From Micrococcus porci (lineage in GTDB: Bacteria > Actinomycetota > Actinomycetes > Actinomycetales > Micrococcaceae): a stretch of 64,000 nt of DNA. Positions 1-8,528 of the stretch are shown here, in pieces. A program made the position numbers and the translations under genes. The stretch lies in the NCBI RefSeq assembly GCF_020097155.1, contig NZ_CP083691.1, forward strand, positions 682,001-746,000. Direction: 5' to 3'. The notes below the pieces were generated by a model, which was given only the letters and a program-made list of their open reading frames with translations, did no database searches and had not been told where the DNA came from. Each line of letters starts with the position of its first letter. Within the stretch, counting starts at the first letter, position 1.

Positions 1-918
1 AGGACGGTGCGCCGGGACATCGACACACTGCGCGAGCTCGGCTACCCCGTCGAGGCCGTGCCCGGTCCCGGTGGTGGCTACCGGCTCGGCGCCGCCGGGA
101 AGCTCCCGCCCCTGGTGCTGGACGACGACCAGGCCATCGCCATCGCGCTGGCCCTGCAGACCGCACCAGCGACCGTGACCGGAATCGACGACGCCGTCGC
201 CCGAGCGCTGACGACCCTGCGCCAGGTCATGCCCGCACGCCTTCGCGCCGCCAGCGAAGCCTTCGAGGTCACCGCACTGCGCAACTACTGGGAATTCTCG
301 GCGCCACCCATCGACGTCGCGACGCTGCAGGTCGTTGGGTCCGCGATCCGCACGAGCTCGTGCCTGAGGTTCGACTACGCAGACCCCGACGGGCGCGTCC
401 CCGGGCCGGGCGACGCCGACTTCCGCCCGCCACACGACGTCGAGCCCCACCACCTCGTCGTGTGGGCTGGCCGCTGGTACCTCGTCGCCCGCGACCGCAA
501 CCACGGCACCTGGGGCACCTACCGGGTCGATCGCATCCGCCCCAAGACCCCCGCCGGCCGCCCCTTCACCCCCACCCCCCTCGACCCCGACGACCTGAAC
601 CGGCTCGTCGTGCAGAACCCCGACCGAGGCGACACCCCCGGCCAGTGGCAGTGCGTCGGCACCGCAACCCTCCCGCTGCCCGCAGACGTCGTCGCCCGCT
701 GGGCCCCCGGCGGATCCGCCGTCGCCCCCATCGACCGGCAGTCCTGCCGCCTGACGATCGGGGGGTGGTCCTGGGCTGGAGTCGCCGGCCTCTTTATCAC
801 CTTCGACACGGACCTCACGAATGTCGAACCGTCCGGCCTACGCGACGCCCTCGCCACCATCCGGCGACGCCTAGAACCCGCCCCGCTGGGGGGTCTACGC
901 CCAACACTCCAACAGTAA
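1..918 (+). CDS. YafY/PafC-type WYL-domain transcriptional regulator, 5' partial
   Basis: The reading frame is open from the window edge, so the gene starts outside. The first visible residues (RTVRRDIDTLREL, then GYPVEA and GGGYRLG) are the recognition helix and wing of the HTH_11 domain found at the N-terminus of these regulators, so only about 30 residues are missing. The middle carries the literal WYL signature in GRWYLVARDR and a C-terminal WCX-like region follows. Such proteins are DNA-binding regulators whose WYL domain is thought to sense a ligand, often in stress or defence contexts. Downstream lies an IS481-type end, so its original neighbourhood has been cut. Confidence 0.85.
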   Translation, partial: RTVRRDIDTLRELGYPVEAVPGPGGGYRLGAAGKLPPLVLDDDQAIAIALALQTAPATVTGIDDAVARALTTLRQVMPARLRAASEAFEVTALRNYWEFSAPPIDVATLQVVGSAIRTSSCLRFDYADPDGRVPGPGDADFRPPHDVEPHHLVVWAGRWYLVARDRNHGTWGTYRVDRIRPKTPAGRPFTPTPLDPDDLNRLVVQNPDRGDTPGQWQCVGTATLPLPADVVARWAPGGSAVAPIDRQSCRLTIGGWSWAGVAGLFITFDTDLTNVEPSGLRDALATIRRRLEPAPLGGLRPTLQQ

Positions 919-1002
919 TGACCGGCACATGCTCGGCCCGCAGGGGCAGGATTCTCCACCTCCTCCCGCACGATGACCTTGCTGGCTGGCGCACAGCCGG
1001 TC

Positions 1003-1030
1003 GATCAACGTGTCCGGTCAGTACACCTAG
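1003..1030 (-). repeat. Solo IS481-type terminal repeat (inverted orientation)
   Basis: The sequence reads ...CGTGTCCGGTCAGTACACCTAG and is the reverse complement of the IS481-type end at 7481-7508. In one frame it encodes the tail NVSGQYT-stop, typical of the 3' end of this transposase group. No matching partner end lies in the window to its left. It directly abuts the left end of the next IS481 element, with which it shares CTAG. Confidence 0.7.
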
Positions 1031-2133
1031 GTGTGATGTCCAGGGACGTTGTTGTGTGAACAGCTGACAGGCGAAGGCCTCCTGTTGCGAGAGTGGAGTT
1101 GTCAAGAAACCGCTCACGCGAACAGAAGGCCTTCATGTCCCACGCTAACGCCGCCCTGACCCCTCGCGCCCGCCTACGCCTGGCCAAGCTCATCGTCGAG
1201 GAGCACTGGCCGGTCGCCACCGCGGCCAAGATGTTCATGGTCTCCCCACCCACCGCCCGCAAATGGGCCACACGCTTCCGGGCCGAGGGACCTGCAGGCA
1301 TGGTCGACCGGTCCAGCCGGCCGTCCACGATGCCGACCAGAACACCGCCGGCGGTGGTGAAACAGATCGTGGCCGCCCGATGGCGCCGACGCCTGGGGCC
1401 GGCACAGATCGCCTCAGAACTCGGGATACCGGCCTCCACCGTCCATGCCGTGCTCGTGCGCTGCCGGATCAACCGCCTCGCCCGTCTGGACCGGGTCACC
1501 GCCGAGCCGATCCGCCGCTATGAGCACCCCCACCCCGGCTCGCTGATCCACGTCGACGTCACCAAGTTCGGACGCATCCCCGACGGGGGCGGACACCGAT
1601 TCGTCGGGCGCCAGCAGGGCATGAAGCACCGCGCGGCGACCTCGGACCGCGAAGGAACCCGTGATGCCCGATACCAGCCCCGGCTCGGGGTGGGCTTTCT
1701 GCACACCGTGATCGATGATCACTCCCGCTTCGCCTATGTCGAGATGCACTCCGATGAACGCAGCCAGACCGCCATCGCGGTGTTGCGCCGCGCGGTCGCC
1801 CACTTCGCGCGCCTGGGCGTGGAGGTGGAGCGGGTGCTCTCGGACAACGGCTCGGCCTACCGCTCGCATGCCTGGCGTGATGCCTGCACCGAGCTCGGGA
1901 TCAAGCCCAAGCGGACTCGGCCCTACCGGCCGCAGACGAACGGGAAGATTGAGCGCTTCCACCGCACGCTCGCCGACGGCTGGGCATACGCCCGCTTCTA
2001 CGGATCCGAATCCGAACGCCGATCCGCGTTACCCGGCTGGCTCCACTTCTACAATCATCACAGGCACCACTCCGCGATCGGAGCCCCACCCATCAGCAGA
2101 ATCGACAACAACCTGCCTGGACATCACACCTAG
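1027..2133 (+). mobile_element. IS481-family insertion sequence, complete
   Basis: Imperfect terminal inverted repeats lie at 1027-1055 and 2105-2133, beginning CTAGGTGTGATGTCCAGG on each side (about 26 of 29 positions match). They enclose one transposase gene whose stop codon is inside the right repeat. The right-hand CTAG has been used as the insertion site of the next element, an IS5-type IS. Confidence 0.88.
1135..2133 (+). CDS. IS481-family DDE transposase
   Basis: This 332-residue transposase has an N-terminal helix-turn-helix pair (about residues 10-110; ARLRLAKLIVEEHWPVATAA) followed by a retroviral-type integrase core. The catalytic triad is visible as HVDVTKFG (D), LSDNGSAY (D) and NGKIERFHR (E). 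I chose ATG at 1135 because MSHANAALTPRAR is the usual IS481 start; the open frame runs further up to 1093. The C-terminus NNLPGHHT and its stop are encoded in the inverted repeat. It looks intact and so potentially active. Confidence 0.9.
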   Translation: MSHANAALTPRARLRLAKLIVEEHWPVATAAKMFMVSPPTARKWATRFRAEGPAGMVDRSSRPSTMPTRTPPAVVKQIVAARWRRRLGPAQIASELGIPASTVHAVLVRCRINRLARLDRVTAEPIRRYEHPHPGSLIHVDVTKFGRIPDGGGHRFVGRQQGMKHRAATSDREGTRDARYQPRLGVGFLHTVIDDHSRFAYVEMHSDERSQTAIAVLRRAVAHFARLGVEVERVLSDNGSAYRSHAWRDACTELGIKPKRTRPYRPQTNGKIERFHRTLADGWAYARFYGSESERRSALPGWLHFYNHHRHHSAIGAPPISRIDNNLPGHHT

Positions 2134-2657
2134 GGCGTGTCTCCTAATGCCTTGAGCCAGATGGTGATGGCGCGTAAGACCACGCCGCCGTGGTAGGTCA
2201 GGGCGAGCTTGTCGTAACGGGTAGCCAGGGCTCGCCACTGCTTGAAGACGTTGAAGGAGCGCTCCGCGACGTTGCGCCGCTTGTAGGCCTCGGGGTCGTA
2301 AGAGACCGGGCGCCCGCCCTGGGCCCCTCGGCGGGCCCGGTTCGTGATCTGGTCGGCTCTCTCCGGGATCACCGCCTGGACGCCCTTGCGTCGCAGCAGC
2401 TCCCGGATGGCCCTGGAGGAGTAGGTCTTGTCGGCCAGGGCCCGCACCGGGGTGGTCCGAGGCCGGCCCCTGCCGGTGCGCGGCACGCGCAGCGCGTTCA
2501 TCACCGGGCCAAACATCGGGGCGTCCCCGCCCTGGCCCGGCCCGAGCAACATCACCAGCGGACGCATGTTCCCGTCGCACAGGTGGTGGATCTTCGTGGA
2601 CAGCCCGCCGCGGGAGCGGCCGATTGCGTGATCAGCAGGCTCCTGGCGCTGTTTCAT
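2130..2657 (-). CDS. IS5-family transposase, second ORF (OrfB)
   Basis: This 175-residue ORF supplies the rest of the DDE core: ADHAIGRSRGGLSTKIH near the start, LADKTYSS (second Asp region) and the E-containing YKRRNVAERSFNVFKQW. It overlaps OrfA, which implies expression by frameshift fusion. The stop codon TAG is completed by the CTA target bases at 2130-2132, outside the IS proper, so the element borrows its stop from the insertion site. Confidence 0.87.
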   Translation of the reverse strand: MKQRQEPADHAIGRSRGGLSTKIHHLCDGNMRPLVMLLGPGQGGDAPMFGPVMNALRVPRTGRGRPRTTPVRALADKTYSSRAIRELLRRKGVQAVIPERADQITNRARRGAQGGRPVSYDPEAYKRRNVAERSFNVFKQWRALATRYDKLALTYHGGVVLRAITIWLKALGDTP

Positions 2658-3071
2658 GTAGTTCGCCGAGTCCCCCTGTGGTGCGGGGCAGATTCGTGGC
2701 GTGCTGATGGGCGCGGTTGATCGTGGAGTCGATCGAGACCTCCCAGTCGATCAGCCCCTGATGGTCGGCCCGGCCCAGCAACGCCGTGAGGATGGCATCC
2801 CAGGTCCCGTCGCCGCTGAACCGGCGATGGCGTTTCCACACCGTCTGCCACGGCCCGAAGCACGATGGCAGGTCCCGCCAGGCAATCCCGGTCCGGTAGC
2901 GGTAGATGATGCCCTCGACCACCATCCGGTGGTCACGGAACGGCCGGCCCGCTTCGTCCGGCCGGGGCATCAACGACTCCACCAGCGCCCACTGCTCGTC
3001 GGTCAGCGATTCGGTCCGTGTCACCATCCCAGCGTTTCAGCCAGGGGCCGCACCCATTAGGAGACACGCCC
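2133..3071 (-). mobile_element. IS5-family (IS427-like) insertion sequence
   Basis: Perfect 17-bp inverted repeats start GGGCGTGTCTCC at 2133-2149 and end at 3055-3071, flanked by TA on both sides (2131-2132 and 3072-3073). Insertion was into CTAG, a favoured target of the IS427 group, here at the right tip of the IS481 element. Two overlapping ORFs on the minus strand make the transposase. Confidence 0.88.
2632..3027 (-). CDS. IS5-family transposase, first ORF (OrfA)
   Basis: This 131-residue protein begins MVTRTESLTDEQWALVESLMP and carries the DUF4096-type N-terminal region (EGIIYRYRTGIAWRDLP, FGPWQTVWKRHRR). The first catalytic Asp of the DDE core is in EVSIDSTINRAHQH. It ends TAPGAC and overlaps the second ORF by 26 bp. 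In IS427-group elements a programmed frameshift in this overlap produces the full transposase. Confidence 0.87.
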   Translation of the reverse strand: MVTRTESLTDEQWALVESLMPRPDEAGRPFRDHRMVVEGIIYRYRTGIAWRDLPSCFGPWQTVWKRHRRFSGDGTWDAILTALLGRADHQGLIDWEVSIDSTINRAHQHATNLPRTTGGLGELHETAPGAC

Positions 3072-3073
3072 TA

Positions 3074-3424
3074 AGGCCCCAGCGCCAACACCAGCTCACC
3101 GGGGCTGGCGCGAGCGGACCACGACCTCCGACTCCGGGTACGGACGATAGACAGCACCAGCAGGTGAAAGACGCTGCCGCGGATCCCTCCTACGTCGGGA
3201 TCCTTGCCCTCGAAAACAAGGTCACGTTGACAGCCGTACCCCGACATCTCTGGGAGCGAAGGCAGCGAGGGCTCCGCTACCATCTCGCACCGGGATCGTG
3301 GTCCAGAACCACAGAGCACAGGAAATCATCGACGCCAGGAACATCCCCATCAGCAGGGAGACCGTCACCACCAGGTGCTGACCGTAACCACCTACCCAAA
3401 GGAACCACGACTCTCGAAGGCAAG
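3074..3424. other. No confident gene between IS5 and IS3
   Basis: Short open frames occur in several frames without a start, ribosome site or recognised motif. One plus-strand frame ending near 3379 (GIVVQNHRAQEII) looks protein-like and could be the tail of a gene destroyed by the two flanking insertions. I cannot assign it. Confidence 0.35.
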
Positions 3425-3478
3425 TGAAGCGCCCTGGGTTTGTTGGAGACTCCTGACCTTGGAAACGAGGATGGAGTT

Positions 3479-3823
3479 ATGCCGAAAGAGCAGACAGCGG
3501 GGAAGCCGACGACGCGTCGGTATTCGCCGGAGGAGAAGGCCGCGGCGGTCCGGATGGTGCGGACGCTGCGTGTCGAGCTGGGGACCGAGCATGGGACTGT
3601 GCAGCGGGTCGCGACGCAGCTCGGATACGGGGTCGAGTCCGTGCGGATGTGGGTCAAGCAAGCCGACATCGACGACGGCGTCACCTCTGGCGTGAGCAGC
3701 GCTGAGGCGCGGCGGGTGCGTGAACTGGAGCAGGAGGTCCGGGAGTTGCGGCGGGCCAACGAGGTCCTCAAGCGTGCTGCGTCTTTCTTCGGGGCGGAGC
3801 TCGACCGCCACTACCGGAAGTAG
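3479..3823 (+). CDS. IS3-family transposase OrfA
   Basis: This 114-residue HTH protein reads RRYSPEEKAAAVRMV near the N-terminus, then a recognition helix (GVESVRMWVKQA) and a C-terminal leucine-zipper-like coiled coil (RRVRELEQEVRELRRANEVLKRAASFF). Start ATG 3479 follows a GGATGGAG stretch. OrfA ends just where the OrfB frame becomes open, so the functional product is expected to be an OrfAB fusion made by -1 frameshifting. Confidence 0.87.
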   Translation: MPKEQTAGKPTTRRYSPEEKAAAVRMVRTLRVELGTEHGTVQRVATQLGYGVESVRMWVKQADIDDGVTSGVSSAEARRVRELEQEVRELRRANEVLKRAASFFGAELDRHYRK

Positions 3824-3903
3824 TCGCGTTCATCGACGCGAACAAGGATGACCTGGTCGACGGTCGCCGGCTCGGAGTCGAGCTCATCTGCAGGCTGCTG
3901 CAG

Positions 3904-4743
3904 GTGGCTCCGAGCAGCTACTACGCCGCCAAGACCCGCGCCCCCTCGGCTCGCGCGGTGCGGGACGAGGAGCTGATCCCGCAGCTGGTCGAGCTCTGGG
4001 AGACGAACTACCGCGTCTATGGAATCCGCAAGCTCTGGAAAGCCGCCGGCCGGGCGGGGATCATGATCGGCCGAGACCAGACCGCCCGGCTGATGCGCGC
4101 TGCAGGCATCGAGGGTGCGCGGCGGTCGAAGAGGGTCAAGACCACCCGGCCGGACCCGGCGTCGGCGCGGCACCCGGACCTCGTGAAGCGGGAGTTCACC
4201 GCGCCTGCCCCGAACCGGCTCTGGGTCACCGACCTGACGTTCGTGCCGACGTGGGCCGGCGTCGCGTACGTCTGCTTCATCGTCGACGCGTTCAGCAGGA
4301 TGATCGTAGGGTGGCGGTGCGCGTCACACATGCGCACCGAGATGGTCCTCGACGCGATCGAGATGGCCCGCTGGTCCCGCGGCGCTCGCCACGAGGACCT
4401 GCGCTGTCACAGCGACGCGGGGTCTCAATTCACCTCCATTCGCTACGGCGAACGCCTCGCCGAGATCGGAGCGACACCGTCGATCGGGACCGTCGGGGAC
4501 AGCTATGACAACGCCCTGGCCGAGACCGTGAACGGCTATTACAAGGCCGAGCTCGTCCGCGGACCCGCACGGCCAGGTCCCTGGCGAACGGTCGAGGACC
4601 TCGAGCTCGCGACCCTCGGGTGGGTGTCCTGGCACAACACGCAACGCCTCCACGGCTACCTCGGCGACGTCCCACCCGCCGAGTTCGAGGACACGTTCTA
4701 TGCTGTCGAAGCCGGCCGCGAACAGCTGGTCGGAATCAAATAG
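3904..4743 (+). CDS. IS3-family transposase OrfB (integrase core)
   Basis: The frame is open from about 3823 directly after OrfA, and the listed GTG start is only nominal. An HTH_21 region (YRVYGIRKLWKAAGR) precedes the rve integrase core: LWVTDLTFVPTW (first Asp), CHSDAGSQFTS (second Asp) and YDNALAETVNGYYKAELV (Glu). The C-terminal NTQRLHGYLGDVPPAEFE is typical. No internal stop is seen, so the element appears intact. Confidence 0.88.
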   Translation: MAPSSYYAAKTRAPSARAVRDEELIPQLVELWETNYRVYGIRKLWKAAGRAGIMIGRDQTARLMRAAGIEGARRSKRVKTTRPDPASARHPDLVKREFTAPAPNRLWVTDLTFVPTWAGVAYVCFIVDAFSRMIVGWRCASHMRTEMVLDAIEMARWSRGARHEDLRCHSDAGSQFTSIRYGERLAEIGATPSIGTVGDSYDNALAETVNGYYKAELVRGPARPGPWRTVEDLELATLGWVSWHNTQRLHGYLGDVPPAEFEDTFYAVEAGREQLVGIK

Positions 4744-4777
4744 CGCGAGTCTCCATCAGACCCAGGGCGCTTCAAAG

Positions 4778-5076
4778 GACGCTTGCGTCCGCGGCAGCAC
4801 ATCAAGGCCTAACCTCAGCTGACACCTGATCGCATATCAGTCCCGATCTTAATGTGAGCGTGAGGTGGTGGGTGATCATTCGGATAGACGCACAGAGTCA
4901 CGCCACCGGGTAACGCCACCCCCGCCGCGGTCAGGCTGACGATGAACGGCCCGGCTCCACGAAACTGTCGGCTACCGCACCCAGCGAGCGTCGAAGCGGC
5001 CTACACTCTCCTGACGACGACCGCGCCCGCGGCCGTCTAACCACGGAATGAAACCCAGGGCGCTTCAGGGATGGCC
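4778..5076. other. Gene-free gap containing a solo IS3 terminus
   Basis: No supported gene. The 17 bases at 5051-5067 (AAACCCAGGGCGCTTCA) match the right inverted repeat of the 3425-4774 IS3 element, marking the scar of another IS3 copy that once bordered the SDR gene. The rest has no motif I recognise. Confidence 0.6.
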
Positions 5077-5835
5077 TTAGAGTTGGGTCCCTCCCGTGGC
5101 GTCGAGGCTCTGTCCGGTCATCCATCGGCTGGAGTGACTGGCCAGGAAGGCAACGATATCGGCGACGTCGTCAGGCTGACCGACCCTTCGCAGGGCCGCG
5201 GCGGCAGCGACTGCGTCACGGGCGCCGGGCTCGTTGATCCAGTCCGCATTGATGTCGGTGTCAATGACGCCCGGACGCACGGTGTTGACCGTAATGTCGC
5301 GCTCAGCGAGTTCGGCGGCGATGGCCCGAAACGCGGCTTCTAGACCGGCCTTGGATGCGGTGTATGCCACATGAGTGGGGGCGGCGATTCGGGCGAATCC
5401 GGAGGAGATCCCGATGACCCGACCATGGTCGTTGATGTGGTCGGATAAGTGATGGACAAGCATGAGAGGCGCTACGAGGTTCACGTTGACTACACGCGCG
5501 ACTGTGCCCTCGTCCAACTCGCTTAGGGATTGCGCTCCGTTGATCCCGGCGTTGCTGACAAGCACATCCGTTCCACGTGCGTCGTGCCGTCGAACCTCGT
5601 CCCGCCAACGCGTCGCCAGGTGAGCAGCGCCGGCGGCACCTTCGGCGAGGTCCGCGCGAATGAGGACGCCGGACGCGCCGGCTTCATTGACTCGCTCGAC
5701 CACTGCCTCCGCGGCAGTGCTGTCGCGGGCGTAGTGGATCCCCACCAGCGTGGCGCCTCCCTGTGCCAGTGCAACGGCGACGGCGGCACCTATACCGCGC
5801 GATCCTCCCGTGATCAATGCTGTTCGATGGTGCAC
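5077..5835 (-). CDS. SDR-family NAD(P)-dependent oxidoreductase
   Basis: This is a classical short-chain dehydrogenase of 252 residues. It has the Rossmann motif TGGSRGIG near residues 9-16, the NAG motif in LVSNAGI, an active-site Ser (IGISSGF) and YTASKAG with catalytic Tyr and Lys; the C-terminus shows the usual DDVADIVAFL...MTGQ. The frame extends upstream, but the GTG at 5835 is preceded by GGAGG at good spacing. The substrate cannot be told from sequence. It is divergent from a TetR gene 55 bp away, which probably represses it. Confidence 0.85.
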   Translation of the reverse strand: MHHRTALITGGSRGIGAAVAVALAQGGATLVGIHYARDSTAAEAVVERVNEAGASGVLIRADLAEGAAGAAHLATRWRDEVRRHDARGTDVLVSNAGINGAQSLSELDEGTVARVVNVNLVAPLMLVHHLSDHINDHGRVIGISSGFARIAAPTHVAYTASKAGLEAAFRAIAAELAERDITVNTVRPGVIDTDINADWINEPGARDAVAAAAALRRVGQPDDVADIVAFLASHSSRWMTGQSLDATGGTQL

Positions 5836-5890
5836 GTCTACCTCCGTAGCGATCGTTACGTTACATGTATGCGGTATCGTAGCATTCACT
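5836..5890. promoter_or_regulatory. Divergent SDR/TetR promoter with likely operator
   Basis: This 55-bp gap separates the two divergent genes and holds the ribosome site of the SDR gene plus an AT-richer imperfect dyad around 5851-5881 (arms like CGATCGTTACG and CGGTATCG). A TetR-type autoregulatory operator here is inferred, not shown. Confidence 0.45.
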
Positions 5891-6487
5891 ATGGAACAGC
5901 CGATCAGCAAGCCGGGACGACCACGGTCATTCGACCCCGATCACGCGCTCCATGAAGCCCTGATGACCTTCTGGAGGTACGGGTACGAGGGCGCGAGCCT
6001 GTCACGACTGCAGGCGGCTATGGGGCTGACTGCGCCCGCCTTGTATCGGGCCTTCGGCTCGAAGGACGAGTTGTTCAAACAGGCTGTCGCGCAGTACCAG
6101 CGGCAGTATGGCTTCGGCATCCAGGAGGGGGTGCCGATCCGCGATGCGATCGGTGCATATCTCCGAACTGCGGCTCAAGAGTTTGCAGCAGAGCCGGGCT
6201 TGGGCTGCCTCGTATCAACGGGTGTACTAGCCAGCGGGCCGGATGCCCAGGTGTCGGCAGCCGTGGTAAGAGCGGAGCGCGAGAAGGCCCTGGAGGATAT
6301 CCGCGCTCGATTCCAAACGGGCGTACGCAGCGGCGAACTGCCCGGGCTGACAGATGTGGACGGTCTATCCCGAGCGATCGCCGCTGTGATCCAAGGCATG
6401 TCCGTACAGGCGCGCGATGGCGCGACAGAGAGAGACCTGAACCGACTAGGGGACGCCGCGCTTCGGATGCTTCCCGACTGCCGCTGA
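5891..6487 (+). CDS. TetR/AcrR-family transcriptional regulator
   Basis: 198 residues. The N-terminus KPGRPRSFDPDHALHEALMTFW followed by GYEGASLSRLQAAMGLTAPALYRAFGSKDELF is a TetR_N helix-turn-helix of the type that often controls oxidoreductases and quinone or isoflavonoid stress genes. The C-terminal half is a ligand-binding domain with EFAAEPGLGCLVSTGVL. ATG 5891 was chosen because upstream codons overlap the promoter of the divergent SDR gene. Its likely target is that gene and itself. Confidence 0.85.
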   Translation: MEQPISKPGRPRSFDPDHALHEALMTFWRYGYEGASLSRLQAAMGLTAPALYRAFGSKDELFKQAVAQYQRQYGFGIQEGVPIRDAIGAYLRTAAQEFAAEPGLGCLVSTGVLASGPDAQVSAAVVRAEREKALEDIRARFQTGVRSGELPGLTDVDGLSRAIAAVIQGMSVQARDGATERDLNRLGDAALRMLPDCR

Positions 6488-6499
6488 CCATGAAACACC

Positions 6500-6526
6500 A
6501 ACCGACATCCCCGGCCGGTACATCTA
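6500..6526 (-). repeat. Degenerate IS481-type terminal repeat
   Basis: GACATCCCCGGCCGGTACATCTA matches the IS481-type end found at 47241-47265 and 10953-10980 with a few changes. It lies just after the TetR gene and bounds that module on the right. No partner end is seen to the left. Confidence 0.5.
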
Positions 6527-6590
6527 AGGCCGCAGACCTAATTCTTCTTTGTCGGCCCCTACTCGCAGTAGAACAAAAGGAAACTAGTAA

Positions 6591-7181
6591 ATGAACACGC
6601 TCCAGAACCCAGCCCTGATCGTCGTCGACGTGCAGCGCGGCTTCGATGACGTCGAGTACTGGGGTTCACGAGACAACCCTGACTGCGAAACCAATATATC
6701 CAGCCTTCTCACGCATTGGCGGGATCGGTCCTGGCCGATCGTGTTCGTTCGTCACGACTCGACTAACCCAGAGTCGACCCTTGCAGTAGGCACTCCGGGA
6801 AACGAATTCAAGGAGGTCATCACCGGCGATCCTGATCTGCTGGTGAGCAAGACCGTGAACTCGAGCTTCCATGGCACCCCAGACCTTGACGACTGGCTCC
6901 GCGCAGAGGGGATCGAGCAAGTCGTCATCTGTGGGATCACCACGAACCACTGCTGCGAAACCACCGCGCGGATCGCGGGGAACCTTGGCTACGACACGTA
7001 CTTCGCTATCGACGCGACCCACACGTTCGACCGTCCCGCGCTGGACGGCACCGTCCTGCCCGCGGCAACCGTCTCAGCAATGACTGCCGCGAACCTGCAT
7101 GGCGAGTTCGCCACCGTGGTCTCGACGCGCACGCTCATTGACGGAAACTCGTATGCACCGCGCTATGAGCAGGAAAAGTAG
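6591..7181 (+). CDS. Cysteine hydrolase, isochorismatase family
   Basis: This 196-residue alpha/beta hydrolase-like protein has the family catalytic triad: Asp in LIVVDVQRGF near residue 13, Lys in LVSKTVNSSF and Cys in ICGITTNHCCETTAR. Members hydrolyse amides or vinyl ethers (nicotinamide, N-carbamoyl compounds, isochorismate). The substrate cannot be deduced. A ribosome site (AAAGGAAAC) precedes ATG 6591. It stands alone between two IS481-type ends, so it may be part of a moved fragment. Confidence 0.85.
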   Translation: MNTLQNPALIVVDVQRGFDDVEYWGSRDNPDCETNISSLLTHWRDRSWPIVFVRHDSTNPESTLAVGTPGNEFKEVITGDPDLLVSKTVNSSFHGTPDLDDWLRAEGIEQVVICGITTNHCCETTARIAGNLGYDTYFAIDATHTFDRPALDGTVLPAATVSAMTAANLHGEFATVVSTRTLIDGNSYAPRYEQEK

Positions 7182-7315
7182 CATCCTCGCCCTCAGTGGG
7201 TCGTGCCTGTCGACGAGCAACCCTCAGACCTCGTCGCTTCAAGTTCCTCACGGGGTGACCAGGGTTGGTGAGCAGACCAGGGGCCGCGCATCCAGCAACT
7301 GCCTAGACTGACGCT

Positions 7316-7483
7316 GTGGAGTCCCCATCCTTCTCTGGAGCTGCCGATTCTGGCTCGCCTGCGCGTTCGCCCGGGGGCGTGTCGACGCTCGGTTGGATGT
7401 CTCTGCTCGGTTCTCTGCTGGCGGGCGTCGCTCTTGACGCGACCGGTTTCCAGACCGTCCACGAGATCCTCAGCCGCTTCTAG
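7316..7483 (+). CDS. Small protein, probably 3'-truncated by an IS481-type end
   Basis: A 55-residue frame starts at GTG 7316, right after a TAGACT -10-like hexamer (7304-7309), which suggests a leaderless transcript. The second half is moderately hydrophobic (STLGWMSLLGSLLAGVALDATGF). The stop codon is the TAG that begins the IS481-type terminal repeat at 7481, so the original protein may have been longer. No family recognised. Confidence 0.35.
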   Translation: MESPSFSGAADSGSPARSPGGVSTLGWMSLLGSLLAGVALDATGFQTVHEILSRF

Positions 7484-8466
7484 GTGTACTGACCGGGGAC
7501 GTTGGTCAATCGTGAGAAGGGCGGCTGGTCCCCGCAGGCCGTGTGGGGTCGGTGGTGGTTGTAGTAGTGCAGCCAGCCCTCCAGCTCGCCCGGGCGTTCG
7601 TCCTCGGAGGTGTAGCAGCGGGCGTAGGCCCAACCGTCGGCCAGAGTGCGGTGGAAGCGCTCGATCTTCCCGTTGGTCTGCGGCCGATACGGACGGGTGC
7701 GCTTGTGCTTGATCCCGAGCTCAACGCAGGTGTCTCGCCACAGGTGCGACTTGTAGGCGCCGCCATTGTCTGAGAGGACCCGCTCGACGGTGACGCCGCG
7801 GGCGTTGAACCACTCGACAGCCCTCACCAGGACCGCGGTGGCGGTGATCGCGGTTTCGTCGTCGTGGATCTCGGCGTAGGCAACGCGGGAGTGGTCGTCG
7901 ATGACGGTGTGGACGTAGGCCTTGCCCATCAACGGGTCCCGGTACTTGTTCCTGGGCTTGCCCGGCGTGGCTGCCCGGTTCTTCTCTCCTTGCCGGCGGC
8001 CGACGTAGCGCCAGCCGCCGCCGTCGGGGATGTTGCCGAGCTTCTTCACGTCGACATGGAGCATCGCGCCGGGATGGTCGTGCTCATAGCGTCGGACGGG
8101 CTCACCGGTGGCGCGGTCGACGTGGGAAAGCCGGTTCAGGTGGGCGTCGGTCAAGATCCGGTGGACCGTCGACGGGGCGATCCCCAGCCTGCACGCGAGC
8201 TGCACGGGTCCTTCCCGCAGTCGGAGACGGAGCTGGATGCAGCGTCTGGTGGTCTTCGCGCTGGTCTTGTTGGGCGAGTGGTGTGGTCGTGAGGAGCGGT
8301 CCTGCATCGGCTGGCCGGTCCGGTAGCGGTCGGCCCAACGCTTCACGGTCGGCCAGGAGACCTGGAAGCGGGCGGCGACTTCGCTGATCGGCCAGCCGTC
8401 GTCTACGACGAGACGACCGACGAGCAGGCCATGGCGGGGTGTGAGTGCTGCGTTGGGATGAGACAT
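7480..8466 (-). CDS. IS481-family DDE transposase
   Basis: 328 residues starting MSHPNAALTPRHG. HTH modules (SEVAARFQVSWPTVKRWADRY) precede the integrase core with HVDVKKLG, LSDNGGAY and NGKIERFHRT as the DDE triad. It ends NVPGQYT inside the terminal repeat. It is related to but clearly distinct from the 1135-2133 transposase. It looks intact, and may be the source of activity that moves the many related solo ends in this window. Confidence 0.9.
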   Translation of the reverse strand: MSHPNAALTPRHGLLVGRLVVDDGWPISEVAARFQVSWPTVKRWADRYRTGQPMQDRSSRPHHSPNKTSAKTTRRCIQLRLRLREGPVQLACRLGIAPSTVHRILTDAHLNRLSHVDRATGEPVRRYEHDHPGAMLHVDVKKLGNIPDGGGWRYVGRRQGEKNRAATPGKPRNKYRDPLMGKAYVHTVIDDHSRVAYAEIHDDETAITATAVLVRAVEWFNARGVTVERVLSDNGGAYKSHLWRDTCVELGIKHKRTRPYRPQTNGKIERFHRTLADGWAYARCYTSEDERPGELEGWLHYYNHHRPHTACGDQPPFSRLTNVPGQYT

Positions 8467-8483
8467 CGTTCTCCGACATGGTG

Positions 8484-8514
8484 AGAGCCCGGCAGCTGGT
8501 AGCTGCCGGGCTCT
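8484..8514 (-). terminator. Strong hairpin, probable terminator
   Basis: A perfect 14-bp stem (AGAGCCCGGCAGCT pairing with its complement at 8501-8514) has a 3-base loop. It sits 15 bp past the stop of the NTF2-like gene and before the transposase start. No T-run follows, as is common in actinomycetes. Confidence 0.7.
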
Positions 8515-8528
8515 GGGGGTCTTGGGGG

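Larger units (their letters stand above)
3425..4774 (+). mobile_element. IS3-family insertion sequence, complete
   Basis: Inverted repeats of 28 bp at 3425-3452 and 4747-4774 (TGAAGCGCCCTGGGT..., about 26 matches) flank an orfA/orfB pair. The 3-bp direct repeat AAG lies on both sides (3422-3424 and 4775-4777), as expected for IS3. A solo copy of the same end is found at 5051-5067 and again at 18869-18885. Confidence 0.9.

Noticed and set aside
4931..5125. Minus-strand open frame in the gap after IS3
   Set aside because: No ribosome site and it overlaps the 3' end of the SDR gene out of frame.
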